Assembly: GCA_032622095.1 (NCBI GenBank)
Contig: CP136069.1
Location: 156,725,043 to 156,789,042 of the forward strand
Direction: 5' to 3'
From: Siphonodentalium dalli
Taxonomy: Eukaryota > Mollusca > Scaphopoda > Gadilida > Siphonodentaliidae
Length of the DNA: 64,000 nt
Positions 47,901-52,457 of this stretch are shown here, one piece after another. The notes under the pieces were generated by a model. It worked only from the letters and a program-made list of their open reading frames with translations, did not search any database and was not told the DNA's origin. The position numbers were made by a program, and so were the translations under genes. Numbering within the stretch: the stretch's first letter is position 1; each line of letters begins with the position of its first letter.

Positions 47901-49752
47901 CAGACAGAGTGTCGTGCATTCAGGAGAGCACAAGAGAGTGAGACTCTCAGGTCCGCCAGTGTCAGCTAACCCAGAGTTGTCATATAACCTTCCATATCCT
48001 CCTTCCTCTCAACCAATACCGGTGGCACAGCGCCAGTATGAGCTTCAAGCTAATGCTCATCAAATGGTTGACAATGCTTGACAAGCTTCAGGTTATTCTG
48101 CTTCCCAATACACTCCTACCCAGAGGTCAGGTAAAGGTTACTTCTCTGCTTGAGATAGAGGATCGAGGTCTAGAACCTGTTCTAACCCGTATAACACCAT
48201 TTGATAATATCTATCTTTTCATTTTCAGTCCGAGCTTTCCATGTAAAATGGCGAGAATTACCTACAGATGCTAATGTACAGAAATGGGCAGTGCATGTGA
48301 TCAACCTAGACAGAAATAAAAGACATTTAGACAGAGCTAGCTTACAGACCTTCTGGGAAATTCTAGACAAGTATGTATTCCTTAAGTCCGACAGTCCTTG
48401 ATTTTGTTGAGTTGGGGGTTTATCGCCATTTCAGCTGCTAGGCCATATCCTGTCATATCCCCCCAGTAGGGCTCTAATTATATACTCTGGCTATGATAGG
48501 ATACGTATCGCAGATTTTGCTCATGATAGACATACAAAATTAGTTAATGTTAACCTGCAGTGATGAATGGTGGCCTATTGCAATGATACTTGCATTTCTC
48601 TTTCAATAGCTTACCATTCCATGCCTAAGCTTATATAATCACAATAAAACAATTGAATTTATCCTTTAGTTAGGCACTATTTTCCAATGTTGAATGCTAA
48701 ATTTAACTCTGTACATATAAGACGAAAAAAAATATCAAAATGTGGGAATAAGCGCATTGCAATACATATATCAAGTTTTAATCATTGCACCGCTACCCCC
48801 AGGAAAGCAACTGACAAGCTTGCCTGAATTAGTTTAACCTCAATGCTTGTCAGACATTGAACCAGCTGGATGACTTAGAACGGCCTAATATGCTATATGC
48901 ACCCAAGTACATGCAGTACTGTACCTGTAGGGCCATCCGATTCGGCACTTTTCCACAGGTTCAAAATTTGATATCGAATCTGGAGGCTGTTGTCAATCAA
49001 GCCTTGAAATAGTGTGTCCGTCATTTGCAGTATGAGCTCCCCAGAGGGTGGATTTAGTGGCGCTACCCTGCAGAGTGGGCTAGTAATAACAAATACACCC
49101 TCTGGGAACCTCATTCTGCTTAGGCCTCAACTGCTATGGGAAACCTAGAATCAGATTGAAGCTCCCCAGTTGAAGTTGGTGATGTTCAACCATTATTCAG
49201 CTCGATTAATATGCATTTTATCTTATGCAAATTGGGCAATATAGAAATTGAACAGAATGGAAAAAGTAACTAAGAGCAATGTTAATTTGGCACTATAGAT
49301 ACCCAGAAGATGAGTCATAAGCAGACTGAGGTCCCCAGAGGGTGAATTTAGTGTAGCGTCACCCTCTGGGGACCTCATTTTGCAAATGACAGACACACTA
49401 TTTGCAGACTTGGGTGGGTATGCAGTTATTTATAGACTAATCTTTTCTTTACTCGTTGACGAGTAGCTCCCTTAGAAAATGATCAGATATTAAGAGAAAC
49501 AAATTACCATAGGCCAATTCTTGAACTTATTATCTGAGCATTTCCCACTGATGAATAGGAATCATTCTGCACTTGTACTATCTGTTGTCTGCTTATATTT
49601 CCTGAACATCCCTCCAGATGAATAACAGACTGTTCCAATGTATACTTTTATAACTGACAGGAGAATCTATTCATTGAGCTAAACATAACTAAACTTATTA
49701 ATTTTTGTTTTTCAGACACATGGTGAAATACAAGCCACATCTGCGGTTCTAG
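14797..49752 (+). CDS. CDC73: CDC73 / parafibromin, Paf1-complex subunit (13 coding exons, spliced)
   Basis: Joining 14797-14927, 23651-23756, 29890-30022, 31680-31738, 34640-34725, 35583-35805, 37088-37195, 38499-38568, 39769-40057, 41766-41903, 43791-43882, 48229-48370 and 49716-49752 gives one open frame of 537 codons plus TAG. Every junction is GT-AG and the phases agree. Diagnostic stretches are [12 protein letters not shown] at the N-terminus, [56 protein letters not shown] and the C-terminal HLRF. In the family, the N-terminal part binds Paf1-complex partners and the C-terminal domain (from about residue 373) has a Ras-like fold without nucleotide binding. The protein is nuclear and supports Pol II elongation, H2B ubiquitination and H3K4 methylation. 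A bipartite-NLS-like KR...KKKPR lies at residues 125-141. The start has a good Kozak context (acaaccATGg). Confidence 0.97.
14928..15503. other. CDC73 intron 1, first part
   Basis: No repeat family recognised except a small hairpin at 15241-15286 (TGCCCGTTATTTCGT and its inverse, 16-nt loop). The remainder is unassigned. Confidence 0.5.
15504..16963 (-). pseudogene. CR1/Jockey-type LINE ORF2, reverse transcriptase part
   Basis: Read from 16963 downwards: [41 protein letters not shown], then a frameshift caused by a 5-bp GATTT duplication near 16697, then [22 protein letters not shown] and PYLGIQI, with FADD catalytic residues intact. The frame reaches TAG at about 15829. A further shift gives [16 protein letters not shown], so the C-terminus probably extends to about 15504. 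The N-terminal continuation lies at 21121-21540, beyond the 4.16-kb insertion. It lies antisense within CDC73 intron 1. Confidence 0.88.
17638..18869. mobile_element. hAT element with TAGAGCTGGGACGG ends
   Basis: Ends TAGAGCTGGGACGGTTATG and CATAACCGTCCCAGCTCTA, with inner inverted ACCGGTTAACC blocks. A perfect 8-bp duplication TCAATAAC lies at 17630-17637 and 18870-18877, inside the AGCTCACCTGAG repeat. A minus-strand segment at about 18189-18250 reads [20 protein letters not shown] then stop, an acidic tail, the only coding-like trace. It is closely related to 21856-23447. Confidence 0.88.
19378..19837. mobile_element. Double-hairpin MITE (AATGAGGTCCCCAGAGGG), copy 1
   Basis: Two palindromes built from GAATGAGGTCCCCAGAGGG and TGAATTTAGTGATGCTA flank a middle with GCCTCATCTTCTGGGAAGT and TTCTATATCCCCTAATTTG. 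The element sits in the AGCTCACCTGAG repeat. No ORF. Confidence 0.75.
19895..20140. mobile_element. Double-hairpin MITE, copy 2 (partial)
   Basis: Begins inside the first hairpin (GTGATGCTATCCGGCACAG) and runs through the middle to GGGGAACTTAA. It lacks the outer left end and the second hairpin and lies head to tail with copy 1. Confidence 0.65.
21121..21540 (-). pseudogene. CR1/Jockey-type LINE ORF2, segment before the RT
   Basis: Reads [39 protein letters not shown] and [12 protein letters not shown], the region just N-terminal to RT block NYRPVSL. It joins without loss to 16963 when the 4.16-kb repeat is removed. No endonuclease domain is present upstream, so the LINE is 5' truncated near 21540, as usual for dead copies. 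Confidence 0.85.
22235..22620. mobile_element. MITE nested in the second hAT (CTCTTGAGTGCCTAATAAA ends)
   Basis: The left end CTCTTGAGTGCCTAATAAA and right end TTTATTAGGCACTCGAGAG are inverted. The inside repeats AATAGTACAGG(G/T) words (AAAAGTACAGGGTGGAATAA, GAATAATAGTACAGGGCGGA). No ORF and no clear duplication. Confidence 0.7.
22836..22925 (-). pseudogene. BED-type zinc finger remnant of hAT transposase
   Basis: The minus strand reads [16 protein letters not shown] then [12 protein letters not shown]. This is C-x2-C followed by H-x4-H with the conserved TSN-x-x-x-H spacing, the BED finger at the N-terminus of hAT transposases. It is preceded by a Lys run. The catalytic DDE domain is absent from this short element. 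Confidence 0.75.
23651..23756 (+). CDS. CDC73: CDC73 coding exon 2
   Basis: Follows a TTTACAG acceptor. The split codon makes Gly44 and the exon reads to residue 79, including [13 protein letters not shown], a strongly conserved segment of the family. The donor GTAAGT follows GCA in phase 0. It is separated from exon 1 by an 8.7-kb intron full of insertions. Confidence 0.97.
23757..24049. other. CDC73 intron 2, first part
   Basis: Nothing assigned. It includes an ORF-like stretch at 23817 that is cut by the repeat starting at 24050; no similarity was recognised. Confidence 0.4.
24050..25010 (+). mobile_element. AGCTCACCTGAG-family repeat, copy 2
   Basis: Matches 16964-17637 and 18878-19110 nearly base for base (AGCTCACCTGAGACGAAG, CGTCCGTCCGTCTGTC, CAGATTTGTTCAAATGAGGT), without the hAT insertion. 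It preserves the empty hAT site as CTTCTTGTCTAGAACCATTA. The right boundary is approximate. Confidence 0.75.
25165..25600. mobile_element. Double-hairpin MITE, copy 3
   Basis: Full-length form: GTGTCTGGCATTTGCAGAAT, first hairpin, GCCTCATCTTCTGGGAAG, middle, second hairpin from 25480, ending CATTCTGCAAATGTCAGAC. No ORF. Confidence 0.8.
26053..27104. mobile_element. hAT element with TAG-TCCTGCG ends and ATTCGATTCGA blocks
   Basis: Begins TAGCCTCCTGCGGATATTCG and ends CCAATTCGCAGGACCCTA. A perfect 8-bp duplication GACCAGAG lies at 26045-26052 and 27105-27112. Subterminal ATTCGATTCGA repeats occur at both ends. It encodes a broken BED finger (26536-26713). Confidence 0.88.
26536..26713 (+). pseudogene. 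BED zinc finger remnant of hAT transposase, frameshifted
   Basis: From ATG at 26536 one frame reads [15 protein letters not shown] then AAGTCDECN. After a shift near 26617 the next reads [20 protein letters not shown]. Together this is C-x2-C ... H-x4-H of a BED finger. No catalytic domain follows. Confidence 0.72.
27295..27314. repeat. Poly-G tract
   Basis: A run of about 19 G; length uncertain in any assembly. Confidence 0.85.
27351..27626 (+). mobile_element. AGCTCACCTGAG-family repeat, internally deleted copy
   Basis: Has the start (AGCTCAC...ATCTTCTC, GGTGTGGATGTTCCCTAGGT) joined to the end block GGGGGTGATCAGTAGTG ... GACTGTCTTGTTT. Both ends agree with the 4.16-kb copy at 16964-21120, which confirms those boundaries. 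Confidence 0.75.
27627..28640. other. GC-richer stretch of unknown origin in intron 2
   Basis: Composition differs from the AT-rich intron. One frame reads [20 protein letters not shown], another [20 protein letters not shown], then [20 protein letters not shown]. This suggests a decayed coding segment, possibly the 5' or ORF1 part of a LINE, but stops break every frame. It includes a poly-C tract at 28409-28423. Confidence 0.35.
28641..29889. other. CDC73 intron 2, last part
   Basis: No repeat or coding feature recognised; AT-rich unique-looking intron up to the acceptor CTATTACAG. Confidence 0.4.
29890..30022 (+). CDS. CDC73: CDC73 coding exon 3
   Basis: Acceptor CTATTACAG. Codes for residues 80-123, including [19 protein letters not shown] and [12 protein letters not shown], which match the vertebrate protein closely. 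The long open frame reported elsewhere over this stretch is out of frame. Donor GTATGG, phase 1. Confidence 0.96.
30153..30382. mobile_element. TTAA palindromic MITE (TATATATGCGAG family)
   Basis: TTAA at 30153-30156 and 30379-30382. The ends CCCTTCCATGACATGCC and AGCTCCCATCATGAAATGG are inverted in part. Two inner palindromes are based on GCATTCTCTTATATATGCGA and GAGAATGCACTGG. TTAA plus CC...GG ends suggest piggyBac mobilisation. Confidence 0.75.
30383..31370. other. CDC73 intron 3, middle
   Basis: Contains a one-arm fragment of the TTAA palindromic MITE at 30798-30866 (TTAACGCTTTCATGATTAG, GCAGCATTAAAGATCCTGTG). Nothing else recognised. Confidence 0.45.
31376..31581. mobile_element. TTAA palindromic MITE, left-truncated copy
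   Basis: Starts within the first hairpin (GATTCTCTTATATATACAGA), has the second hairpin at 31460-31530 and ends TCATTGAAAGG-TTAA (TTAA 31578-31581). Confidence 0.7.
31680..31738 (+). CDS. CDC73: CDC73 coding exon 4 (NLS-like region)
   Basis: A 59-nt exon after the acceptor TATTAAAG. It completes Ala124 and codes for a basic stretch with KR at 125-126 and KKKPR at 137-141. Spacing and position match the bipartite nuclear localisation signal known in human parafibromin. The donor GTACCA is weak, but the phase and protein match fix it. Confidence 0.93.
31739..32808. other. CDC73 intron 4, first part
   Basis: No gene. Contains TATATAAAAGCCAAGTGTTT and GTCTGTGTGTGT near 32330, a dispersed-repeat-like start, and the left GATGAC duplication at 32803-32808. 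Confidence 0.4.
32809..33541. mobile_element. Inverted-end element CAACCCTGATTATTA, 6-bp TSD
   Basis: Ends CAACCCTGATTATTA and TAATTATCAGGGTTG, flanked by GATGAC at 32803-32808 and 33542-33547. Subterminal hairpins lie near both ends: TCGGCAAAGCCGA and CCTCGGCTA...TAGCCGAGG on the left, CCTAGGAGAAATATTTCTCC on the right. No ORF recognised. Confidence 0.7.
33548..34353. other. CDC73 intron 4, second part
   Basis: Holds a short direct duplication at 33845-33910 (AGTACTA(A/G)CTTGTCAGTTTC) and a degenerate repeat with GACCTCA(G/A)ATGA and GGGGACTAATA words at 33930-34230. No gene. Confidence 0.45.
34354..34571. mobile_element. Foldback MITE CAGTAATGCCC, copy 1 (TA target)
   Basis: TA-CAGTAATGCCCTAAATTAAT through a near-perfect palindrome (AGCAGAATTATGGG, TTTTTCAGGATT, GGAAATATGGCTTG) to GGGCATTACTG-TA. 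Each arm is about 105 bp. TA duplication suggests a Tc1/mariner-type MITE. Other copies: 39003, 42188, 52458. Confidence 0.85.
34640..34725 (+). CDS. CDC73: CDC73 coding exon 5
   Basis: Acceptor TATGTACAG, donor GTAAGT. Codes for residues 144-171 (starts [12 protein letters not shown]). This acidic and basic linker is the least conserved part of the protein; the exon is supported mainly by phase and by consensus splice sites. Small exon differences here cannot be excluded. Confidence 0.88.
34953..35042. mobile_element. Fragment of the TTCTTTACTAAA MITE family
   Basis: CTACTAAATACTTATTGACG, AATAGTTCCCTTTGGAAA and ACCCCTCCAAATGAATCCTA are the ends of the family seen whole at 50413-50637; the middle is missing. 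Confidence 0.55.
35043..35395. repeat. Dispersed repeat with internal duplication
   Basis: Starts TACCCCCTCACAACGAGTTG and ends ATCTTCGTCCCACCTGGCAG. An inner block (GTTATCCCCCTTTTTTCAAC, TTGGAAAATGTTCAATAC) occurs twice about 178 bp apart. It gives a false ORF at 35104. The class is unknown. Confidence 0.55.
35583..35805 (+). CDS. CDC73: CDC73 coding exon 6
   Basis: Codes for residues 172-246. It contains [12 protein letters not shown], then [18 protein letters not shown] and [12 protein letters not shown], nearly identical to vertebrate CDC73. The acceptor is TTCAATTCAG and the donor is consensus GTAAGT in phase 0. Confidence 0.97.
35806..36164. other. CDC73 intron 6, first part
   Basis: Nothing recognised between the exon 6 donor and the tandem-repeat element. 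Confidence 0.4.
36165..37017 (-). mobile_element. Pearl/HINE-like element, copy D (minus, truncated)
   Basis: The reverse strand carries the terminal GTTGAGCTAA (36165) and then about five diverged tandem units with CATGGCTG(T/C)CGGCAGCCATC and TGACTAAATCCTTTG. The far terminus TGAAAGTGTC is missing. It lies in CDC73 intron 6. Confidence 0.7.
37088..37195 (+). CDS. CDC73: CDC73 coding exon 7
   Basis: Codes for residues 247-282 in phase 0 on both sides. It contains [18 protein letters not shown], the conserved segment after LQSVGK, followed by a variable Ser/Pro/Gly linker. Acceptor CATTTCAG, donor GTAAGT. Confidence 0.96.
37206..37605. mobile_element. TTAA palindromic MITE, longer variant
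   Basis: TTAA at 37206-37209 and 37602-37605. Ends CCCTTCACCCAACA and TGTTGGGTAAAGGG. Two TATATATGCGAG palindromes (37240-37305 and 37385-37455) face each other around a short AT-rich centre. Confidence 0.75.
37606..37998. other. CDC73 intron 7, middle
   Basis: No gene or repeat assigned. A CAG acceptor-like site at 37858 opens no conserved coding sequence. Confidence 0.4.
37999..38232. mobile_element. TTCTTTACTAAA-family MITE (left end degenerate)
   Basis: Contains AGTTCCCGTAGGAAATGTTC, GTTGAACTTATTAACTGAAC, CCTGAACACCTCTCCAAATA and the right end CCTTAGTAAAGAAAGGGTTA. Matches the full copy at 50413-50637. Confidence 0.65.
38499..38568 (+). CDS. CDC73: CDC73 coding exon 8
   Basis: A 70-nt exon carrying [13 protein letters not shown], one of the most conserved strings of the family. 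The acceptor is strong (TTTTTCAG). The donor GTTTCA is weak, but the phase-1 join to exon 9 restores [13 protein letters not shown] as expected. Confidence 0.95.
38569..39002. other. CDC73 intron 8, first part
   Basis: AT-rich with no recognised repeat or gene. Confidence 0.4.
39003..39219. mobile_element. Foldback MITE CAGTAATGCCC, copy 2
   Basis: TA 39003-39004 and 39218-39219. Nearly perfect palindrome with centre TAAAGCTCTCAGTGAGAGCT. Same family as 34354. Confidence 0.88.
39241..39641. mobile_element. Double-hairpin MITE, copy 4
   Basis: ATCAAGCTTGCAAATAGTGT at the left and ACACTATTTGCAGGCTTG at the right give the outer inverted repeat. Two inner AATGAGGTCC(CC)AGAGGG hairpins. Confidence 0.8.
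39769..40057 (+). CDS. CDC73: CDC73 coding exon 9
   Basis: Codes for residues 306-401. It starts with [20 protein letters not shown], then a Gln/Pro-rich linker with a QQQQ run (340-343), then [19 protein letters not shown] and [10 protein letters not shown], where the C-terminal domain begins. The Gln/Pro linker is longer than in the human protein. Donor GTTAGT, phase 2. Confidence 0.97.
40108..40566. mobile_element. Double-hairpin MITE, copy 5
   Basis: AAGCCTGCATTTAGTGTGCC ... GGCACACTAAACTCAGACTT, with hairpins at 40139-40230 and 40443-40540. Starts 50 bp after the exon 9 donor. Confidence 0.8.
40665..40885. mobile_element. TTCTTTACTAAA-family MITE
   Basis: CCCTTTCTATATTAAATATT, then GATAATAAGTTCAACAAAC and its inverse around ACCATCGGT, then CTGAATACCCCTGAAAATGA. 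The right end is worn. Confidence 0.65.
40886..41280. other. CDC73 intron 9, middle
   Basis: No repeat or gene assigned; AT-rich. Confidence 0.4.
41281..41528. mobile_element. TTAA palindromic MITE, joined to a hairpin fragment
   Basis: TTAACACTTCCATGAATGG at left, two TATATATG palindromes, and GCAGCTCCCGTCATGAAG at right. The final CC-TTAA end is replaced by the double-hairpin MITE fragment beginning at 41529. Confidence 0.7.
41529..41643. mobile_element. Double-hairpin MITE, single-hairpin fragment
   Basis: CCTAAGCAGAATGAGGTTCC through a shortened hairpin to GCAAATGACAAGAGACAC and TTTGCAGGCTTGG. Only one hairpin remains. Confidence 0.7.
41766..41903 (+). CDS. CDC73: CDC73 coding exon 10
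   Basis: Acceptor TTCCTCAG, completing Lys402. Codes through [21 protein letters not shown] and [17 protein letters not shown]. The loop between QRRKD and VPYR is shorter than in vertebrates. The donor GTTCGT is unusual, but the next exon completes the Trp codon and matches. Confidence 0.96.
42188..42366. mobile_element. Foldback MITE CAGTAATGCCC, copy 3 (degenerate)
   Basis: TA-CAGTAATGCCCTAAATAAT at left. The right arm has lost its inner 40 bp and ends GGGCATTATGGA. Confidence 0.75.
42367..43214. other. CDC73 intron 10, middle
   Basis: Contains inverted ACTATTTTTCA/TGAAAAATAGT words at 42100-42115, 42411 and 42905-42920, perhaps edges of an unrecognised MITE. No gene. Confidence 0.4.
43215..43466. 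mobile_element. piggyBac-like MITE, copy 2
   Basis: TTAA at 43215-43218 and 43463-43466. Ends CCTCTTCGCTGCTATGACGT and ACGTCATTTATCAGCGAAGAGG. Shorter than copy 1 by an internal deletion of about 80 bp. Confidence 0.85.
43478..43747. mobile_element. MITE with CAGGGTTTCC ends, copy 2
   Basis: Starts CAGGGTTTCCACTAGAGGGG and ends CCCCTAGTGGAAACCCTTG, 43 bp before exon 11. Same family as 2565-3417. The duplication is not clear. Confidence 0.7.
43791..43882 (+). CDS. CDC73: CDC73 coding exon 11
   Basis: Acceptor TACTTTATAG. Contains [19 protein letters not shown] followed by [11 protein letters not shown], part of the Ras-like C-terminal domain. Donor GTAAGT, phase 1. Confidence 0.97.
44046..44496. 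mobile_element. Double-hairpin MITE, copy 6
   Basis: CCAAGCCTGAGTTTGGTGTG and CACACTTAAACTCAGGCTTG are the outer inverted ends. Two hairpins of AATGAGGTCCCCAGAGGGTG. Full length. Confidence 0.82.
44497..45428. other. CDC73 intron 11, unassigned part
   Basis: No repeat family or gene recognised. Short open frames at 44736 and 45133 lack any family feature. Confidence 0.4.
45429..45871. mobile_element. Double-hairpin MITE, copy 7
   Basis: ACAAGCCTGCAAATAGTGTG ... GAATGACAGACACACTAT. Both hairpins present, the middle with TTCTACATCCCCTAATTTGG. Confidence 0.8.
46185..48081 (+). pseudogene. Gag-like ORF of a DIRS-type retroelement, one frameshift
   Basis: ATG at 46185 opens [15 protein letters not shown] with a Cys cluster (C3, C6, C19, C22, C25, C31, C34: CxxC, CxxCxxC, CxxC then W). 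A Ser/Gly/Pro/Trp-rich part follows. At a run of nine G (46735-46743) the frame must shift by one; the next frame continues [20 protein letters not shown] and stays open to TGA at 48079. The C-terminal half is helical and basic ([18 protein letters not shown]). Total about 630 codons. The Cys-rich start and layout resemble gag proteins of DIRS-like tyrosine-recombinase elements; no RT, RNase H or recombinase is nearby. GC content is higher than in the surrounding intron. It ends 147 bp before CDC73 exon 12, on the same strand. Confidence 0.6.
48229..48370 (+). CDS. CDC73: CDC73 coding exon 12
   Basis: Acceptor TTCATTTTCAG, completing Ile479. Contains [20 protein letters not shown] and [18 protein letters not shown], the end of the C-terminal domain. 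The donor is GTATGT at 48371. If not spliced, the frame continues 10 codons into the intron to TGA at 48399-48401, replacing the conserved tail. Confidence 0.96.
48371..48998. other. CDC73 intron 12, first part
   Basis: The first 31 bases can be read as an alternative C-terminus (stop at 48399-48401). The remainder has no recognised feature. Confidence 0.5.
48999..49411. mobile_element. Double-hairpin MITE, copy 8
   Basis: TCAAGCCTTGAAATAGTGTG ... CACACTATTTGCAGACTTGG. The second hairpin is shortened (GTGAATTTAGTGTAGCGTCA). Confidence 0.75.
49440..49683. mobile_element. TTCTTTACTAAA-family MITE
   Basis: TCTTTTCTTTACTCGTTGAC, AGTAGCTCCCTTAGAAAATG, CTTGAACTTATTATCTGAGC and CCAGATGAATAACAGACTGT. 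Lies just before the exon 13 acceptor. Confidence 0.65.
49716..49752 (+). CDS. CDC73: CDC73 coding exon 13 (terminal)
   Basis: Acceptor TGTTTTTCAG. Its 37 coding nt read [12 protein letters not shown] then TAG, matching the strongly conserved parafibromin C-terminus (MVK...HLRF in vertebrates). It is too short for ordinary ORF finding and was located by looking for the expected tail. Confidence 0.95.
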
Positions 49753-50090
49753 TAACAGGATATTACGTGACTGTGTACACACATGGCACTGTGGTGCCAT
49801 TGCACTGTTTTGTGGCTTCTTGTTGCCGAAACAAACTTAGTGCGTACGTCTGGCGAATTCTTTGGAGTGCTATTTAGGGTTATCACACCAAAAAACTAAT
49901 CATGACGCAGAACATAATTAAAGTGTTCTTAGTGTCATGCAGACTCATGGGTCATGGTGGCAGGATATACACAATTGTGTAACCGGTGAATGTGTAGCCA
50001 GTATGTGAAATGAAAGACGGTCGAATTATACATGAACATTCTAGTGTGTGTCATTCATCGTCTGCCAAAAAAAAAGCCGTTATGGCTGCC

Positions 50091-50096
50091 AATAAA
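50091..50096 (+). terminator. Candidate CDC73 polyadenylation signal
   Basis: AATAAA about 340 bases after the stop codon, the first canonical hexamer downstream of exon 13. It implies a 3' UTR of roughly 49753 to 50115. The cleavage site itself is not visible from sequence alone. Confidence 0.6.
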
Positions 50097-50115
50097 CAAT
50101 CTGCAATATATACCT

Positions 50116-50412
50116 CCATTTCACATTTATTGTGAAATTTCTTCAGCAACGTGCATGAAAACTCTATTTCAAAATGCTGTACATCAAAAGCTAACAGTAG
50201 GAATGTAGCAATAGGGAGGGCTATGTGAGGGTGTTTAGACCCTCCTCAATAGTAACTCAAAACATTTTAAAGTCTGAAATTTCAAGGTCTTGGCAGGAAA
50301 AGTTGGAAATTTCAACTACCTCATTGAATTATTACTTTTTTAATTGAAATTTAATGAAAACACATTTTCACTCTGAATTTCTGTGATTCCTTATTTGATA
50401 GAAGCTTCAATT
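50116..50412. other. Intergenic, downstream of CDC73
   Basis: AT-rich, nothing recognised. Confidence 0.4.
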
Positions 50413-50637
50413 TAACTCTTTCTTTACTAAATACTCATTGATGTGTAGTTCACTGACGAGATGTTCAAATAATTAAGTTCAAAAAACATATTTTCTGAAC
50501 ATTTCCCACCAATCAGTAGAAATCCTTCTTCACTTGTATTGTCTGTCGTCTGCTTATTTTTCCAGAAACCTCTCTGAGTGAATATAGACCATTCCAATGT
50601 ATGAGTGGGAAATTCCATTTAGTATAGAAAGGTTTAA
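50413..50637. mobile_element. TTCTTTACTAAA-family MITE, best-preserved copy
   Basis: TTAACTCTTTCTTTACTAAA at left and TTTAGTATAGAAAGGTTTAA at right are inverted. The inner part has CTCATTGATGTGTAGTTCAC, TTCTGAACATTTCCCACCAA and CCTCTCTGAGTGAATA. TTAA-like ends suggest a TTAA target. Confidence 0.7.
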
Positions 50638-51043
50638 TTCCTCTTGAAAAGTACTCAGATTTTATTGATCCTTCTTTTAGTTGATGTGAAATACTCCACG
50701 AATGTTTTCCAAACACAATAACAAATAATCATGCCAAAATAAGATAATTTCATAAATTTGATATCCAAATAGCCAGAAAACAGCGTCATTGTTATAAACG
50801 AATTACACACAGTGACTATTATTGGTGTTATTATTGCTGTAATGTTTATGCCCAATACTGTGTCCCTGCGATTGAACTACGCACAAATACATTTGAGCGT
50901 AGTTAAATCGCTGTGTTCTCTGAAGTGGTACCATCAATGTGATTGAAATTTTCAACAATCTCTGTTCATTACTACTTTAAACCAATGGGGATATTAATTG
51001 GATACTAACTGATTGGTTTTATTAAATGAAATAAGTCCATGGG

Positions 51044-51532
51044 TTTAAAGGTACTCAATCCGAACAGAGGGTCCCCATCTCAACAGATTCCAACAACAAC
51101 AATCCGATCAGAGGGTCCTATATTACTATTTCTTTGGCTTTGGGTGTAAAAAATATTTGATTTGAGTCGAGGAACCCATCAAACAAAGCTCAGAGTTATT
51201 AGATATTGATTTTTGAAATTTGTTATTTACTCGAGATGAGTACTAATAATTGCCTTCAACTGCCGTAATCTGCTCGGGATGTGTACACCAAAATCTATTC
51301 AAACAGACAAGGATGGATAACTCTAAAATCAAGTGGTAATAATAACGCAATTTTGACTGAGTTCTGGGCCAGGTAGTATTCCCGATAATGAAAAATAATA
51401 GATTTCTAAAATCGATATCTAACAAATCTGAGCTTTGATGGGTGACTTCCTCGACTCGAATCAAATATTTTTGACACCCGAAGCCATTGAAATAGTAATT
51501 GAGAGGAGTTTTATCGGATTGAGTACCTTTAA
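51044..51532. mobile_element. Long-arm MITE AAAGGTACTCAATCCGA
   Basis: TTTAAAGGTACTCAATCCGA and TCGGATTGAGTACCTTTAA are the ends. The arms run about 180 bp each (AATCAAATATTTTT, GACTCGAGGAA/TTCCTCGACTC, CAAAGCTC/GAGCTTTG). It shares its right TTAA (51529-51532) with the next element. Confidence 0.75.
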
Positions 51533-51645
51533 CTCTTTCATGATGGGAGCTGCGCTGGTGCTGCAATAAAGATCATGTGCCAGTGCATTCTCTTATATAT
51601 GCGAGATTCACCTCTGGGGACCTCATTTTGCAAATGTCCAGCACC
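51529..51645. mobile_element. Chimera of TTAA palindromic MITE and double-hairpin MITE
   Basis: TTAACTCTTTCATGATGGGA to TCTTATATATGCGAG is the left half of one family. At about 51606 it switches to ATTCACCTCTGGGGACCTCA and TTTGCAAATGTC of the other. Confidence 0.7.
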
Positions 51646-51789
51646 ATATTTTGAGATCTGAATAGTACGAACAGAACCAGAAGTGCTGTATTTATAGAGC
51701 CTCTTATATGACGCAGCTGTGAACATGCTTCCAGATAAAAGGGATAAAAATATCAAAAGAATGTAAATTGCCATGATAATCAGAGACTG

Positions 51790-52040
51790 GCAGCTTTCTA
51801 TACTAAATGGAATCTCCAACTTAGTCTTAAAAGTATACATTGGAATGTTCTATTATTCATCTGGAGGGATTTTCAGGAAATATAACACGACGACAGATAA
51901 TACAAGTACAGATGGAGTCCTACTTTTTGGAGGGAAATGTTCAGATAATAAGTTCAACAAACGACCTATCATTTGTTGAACTTATTATCTGAACTTTTCC
52001 TGAGGATAACTACTCAACAATGAGTGTCTAGAAAGGTTAA
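51790..52040 (-). mobile_element. TTCTTTACTAAA-family MITE, inverted copy
   Basis: Reverse orientation: GCAGCTTTCTATACTAAATG, GGAAATGTTCAGATAATAAG, GTTGAACTTATTATCTGAAC, CAACAATGAGTGTCTAGAAA-GGTTAA. Confidence 0.7.
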
Positions 52041-52395
52041 CTAAGTACATCAGCCTTCAATTTTTGAGGAACATGTTTCGTCGATAACAGTTGAATTTTC
52101 TGGGTGAGACTTTTTCTTTTTGCCCATCTGCTAAATTCTGCCACTGTTGACAGTGGTCACACAAGTTATGCTTCCTGCAGCGGAATCTTCCCAAAACGTC
52201 TGATAACTTGTCAGCAATGTTAGTTATTTGTTTGTGTTGATTGTATAGGTGATTTGTAAATAATGACACATGTGAATAAAATTGTGAAAAATTATAGTGA
52301 TTCATTCACAATTAAATCTATTTCATCAAAATGTTTCATGTTACCATGGTGATTATAAGAAGGTGCTCATATAATCAGGTATGGCAAATGCCATT

Positions 52396-52457
52396 TATCA
52401 GGGTTTCTGCTAGAGAGGCAGGTCACTTTCCCCTAATCCAATTTTCAACTCGTGACA
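52396..52457. mobile_element. Fragment of the CAGGGTTTCC MITE family
   Basis: TCAGGGTTTCTGCTAGAGAG and CACTTTCCCCTAATCCAATT match the left end of the family at 2565 and 43478. It is broken by the foldback MITE at 52458, with possible remainder CCCTACCCAATCC after 52602. Confidence 0.6.

Noticed and set aside
48399-48401. TGA as the true CDC73 stop
   Set aside because: A consensus donor precedes it and a downstream exon gives the conserved MVK...HLRF tail.
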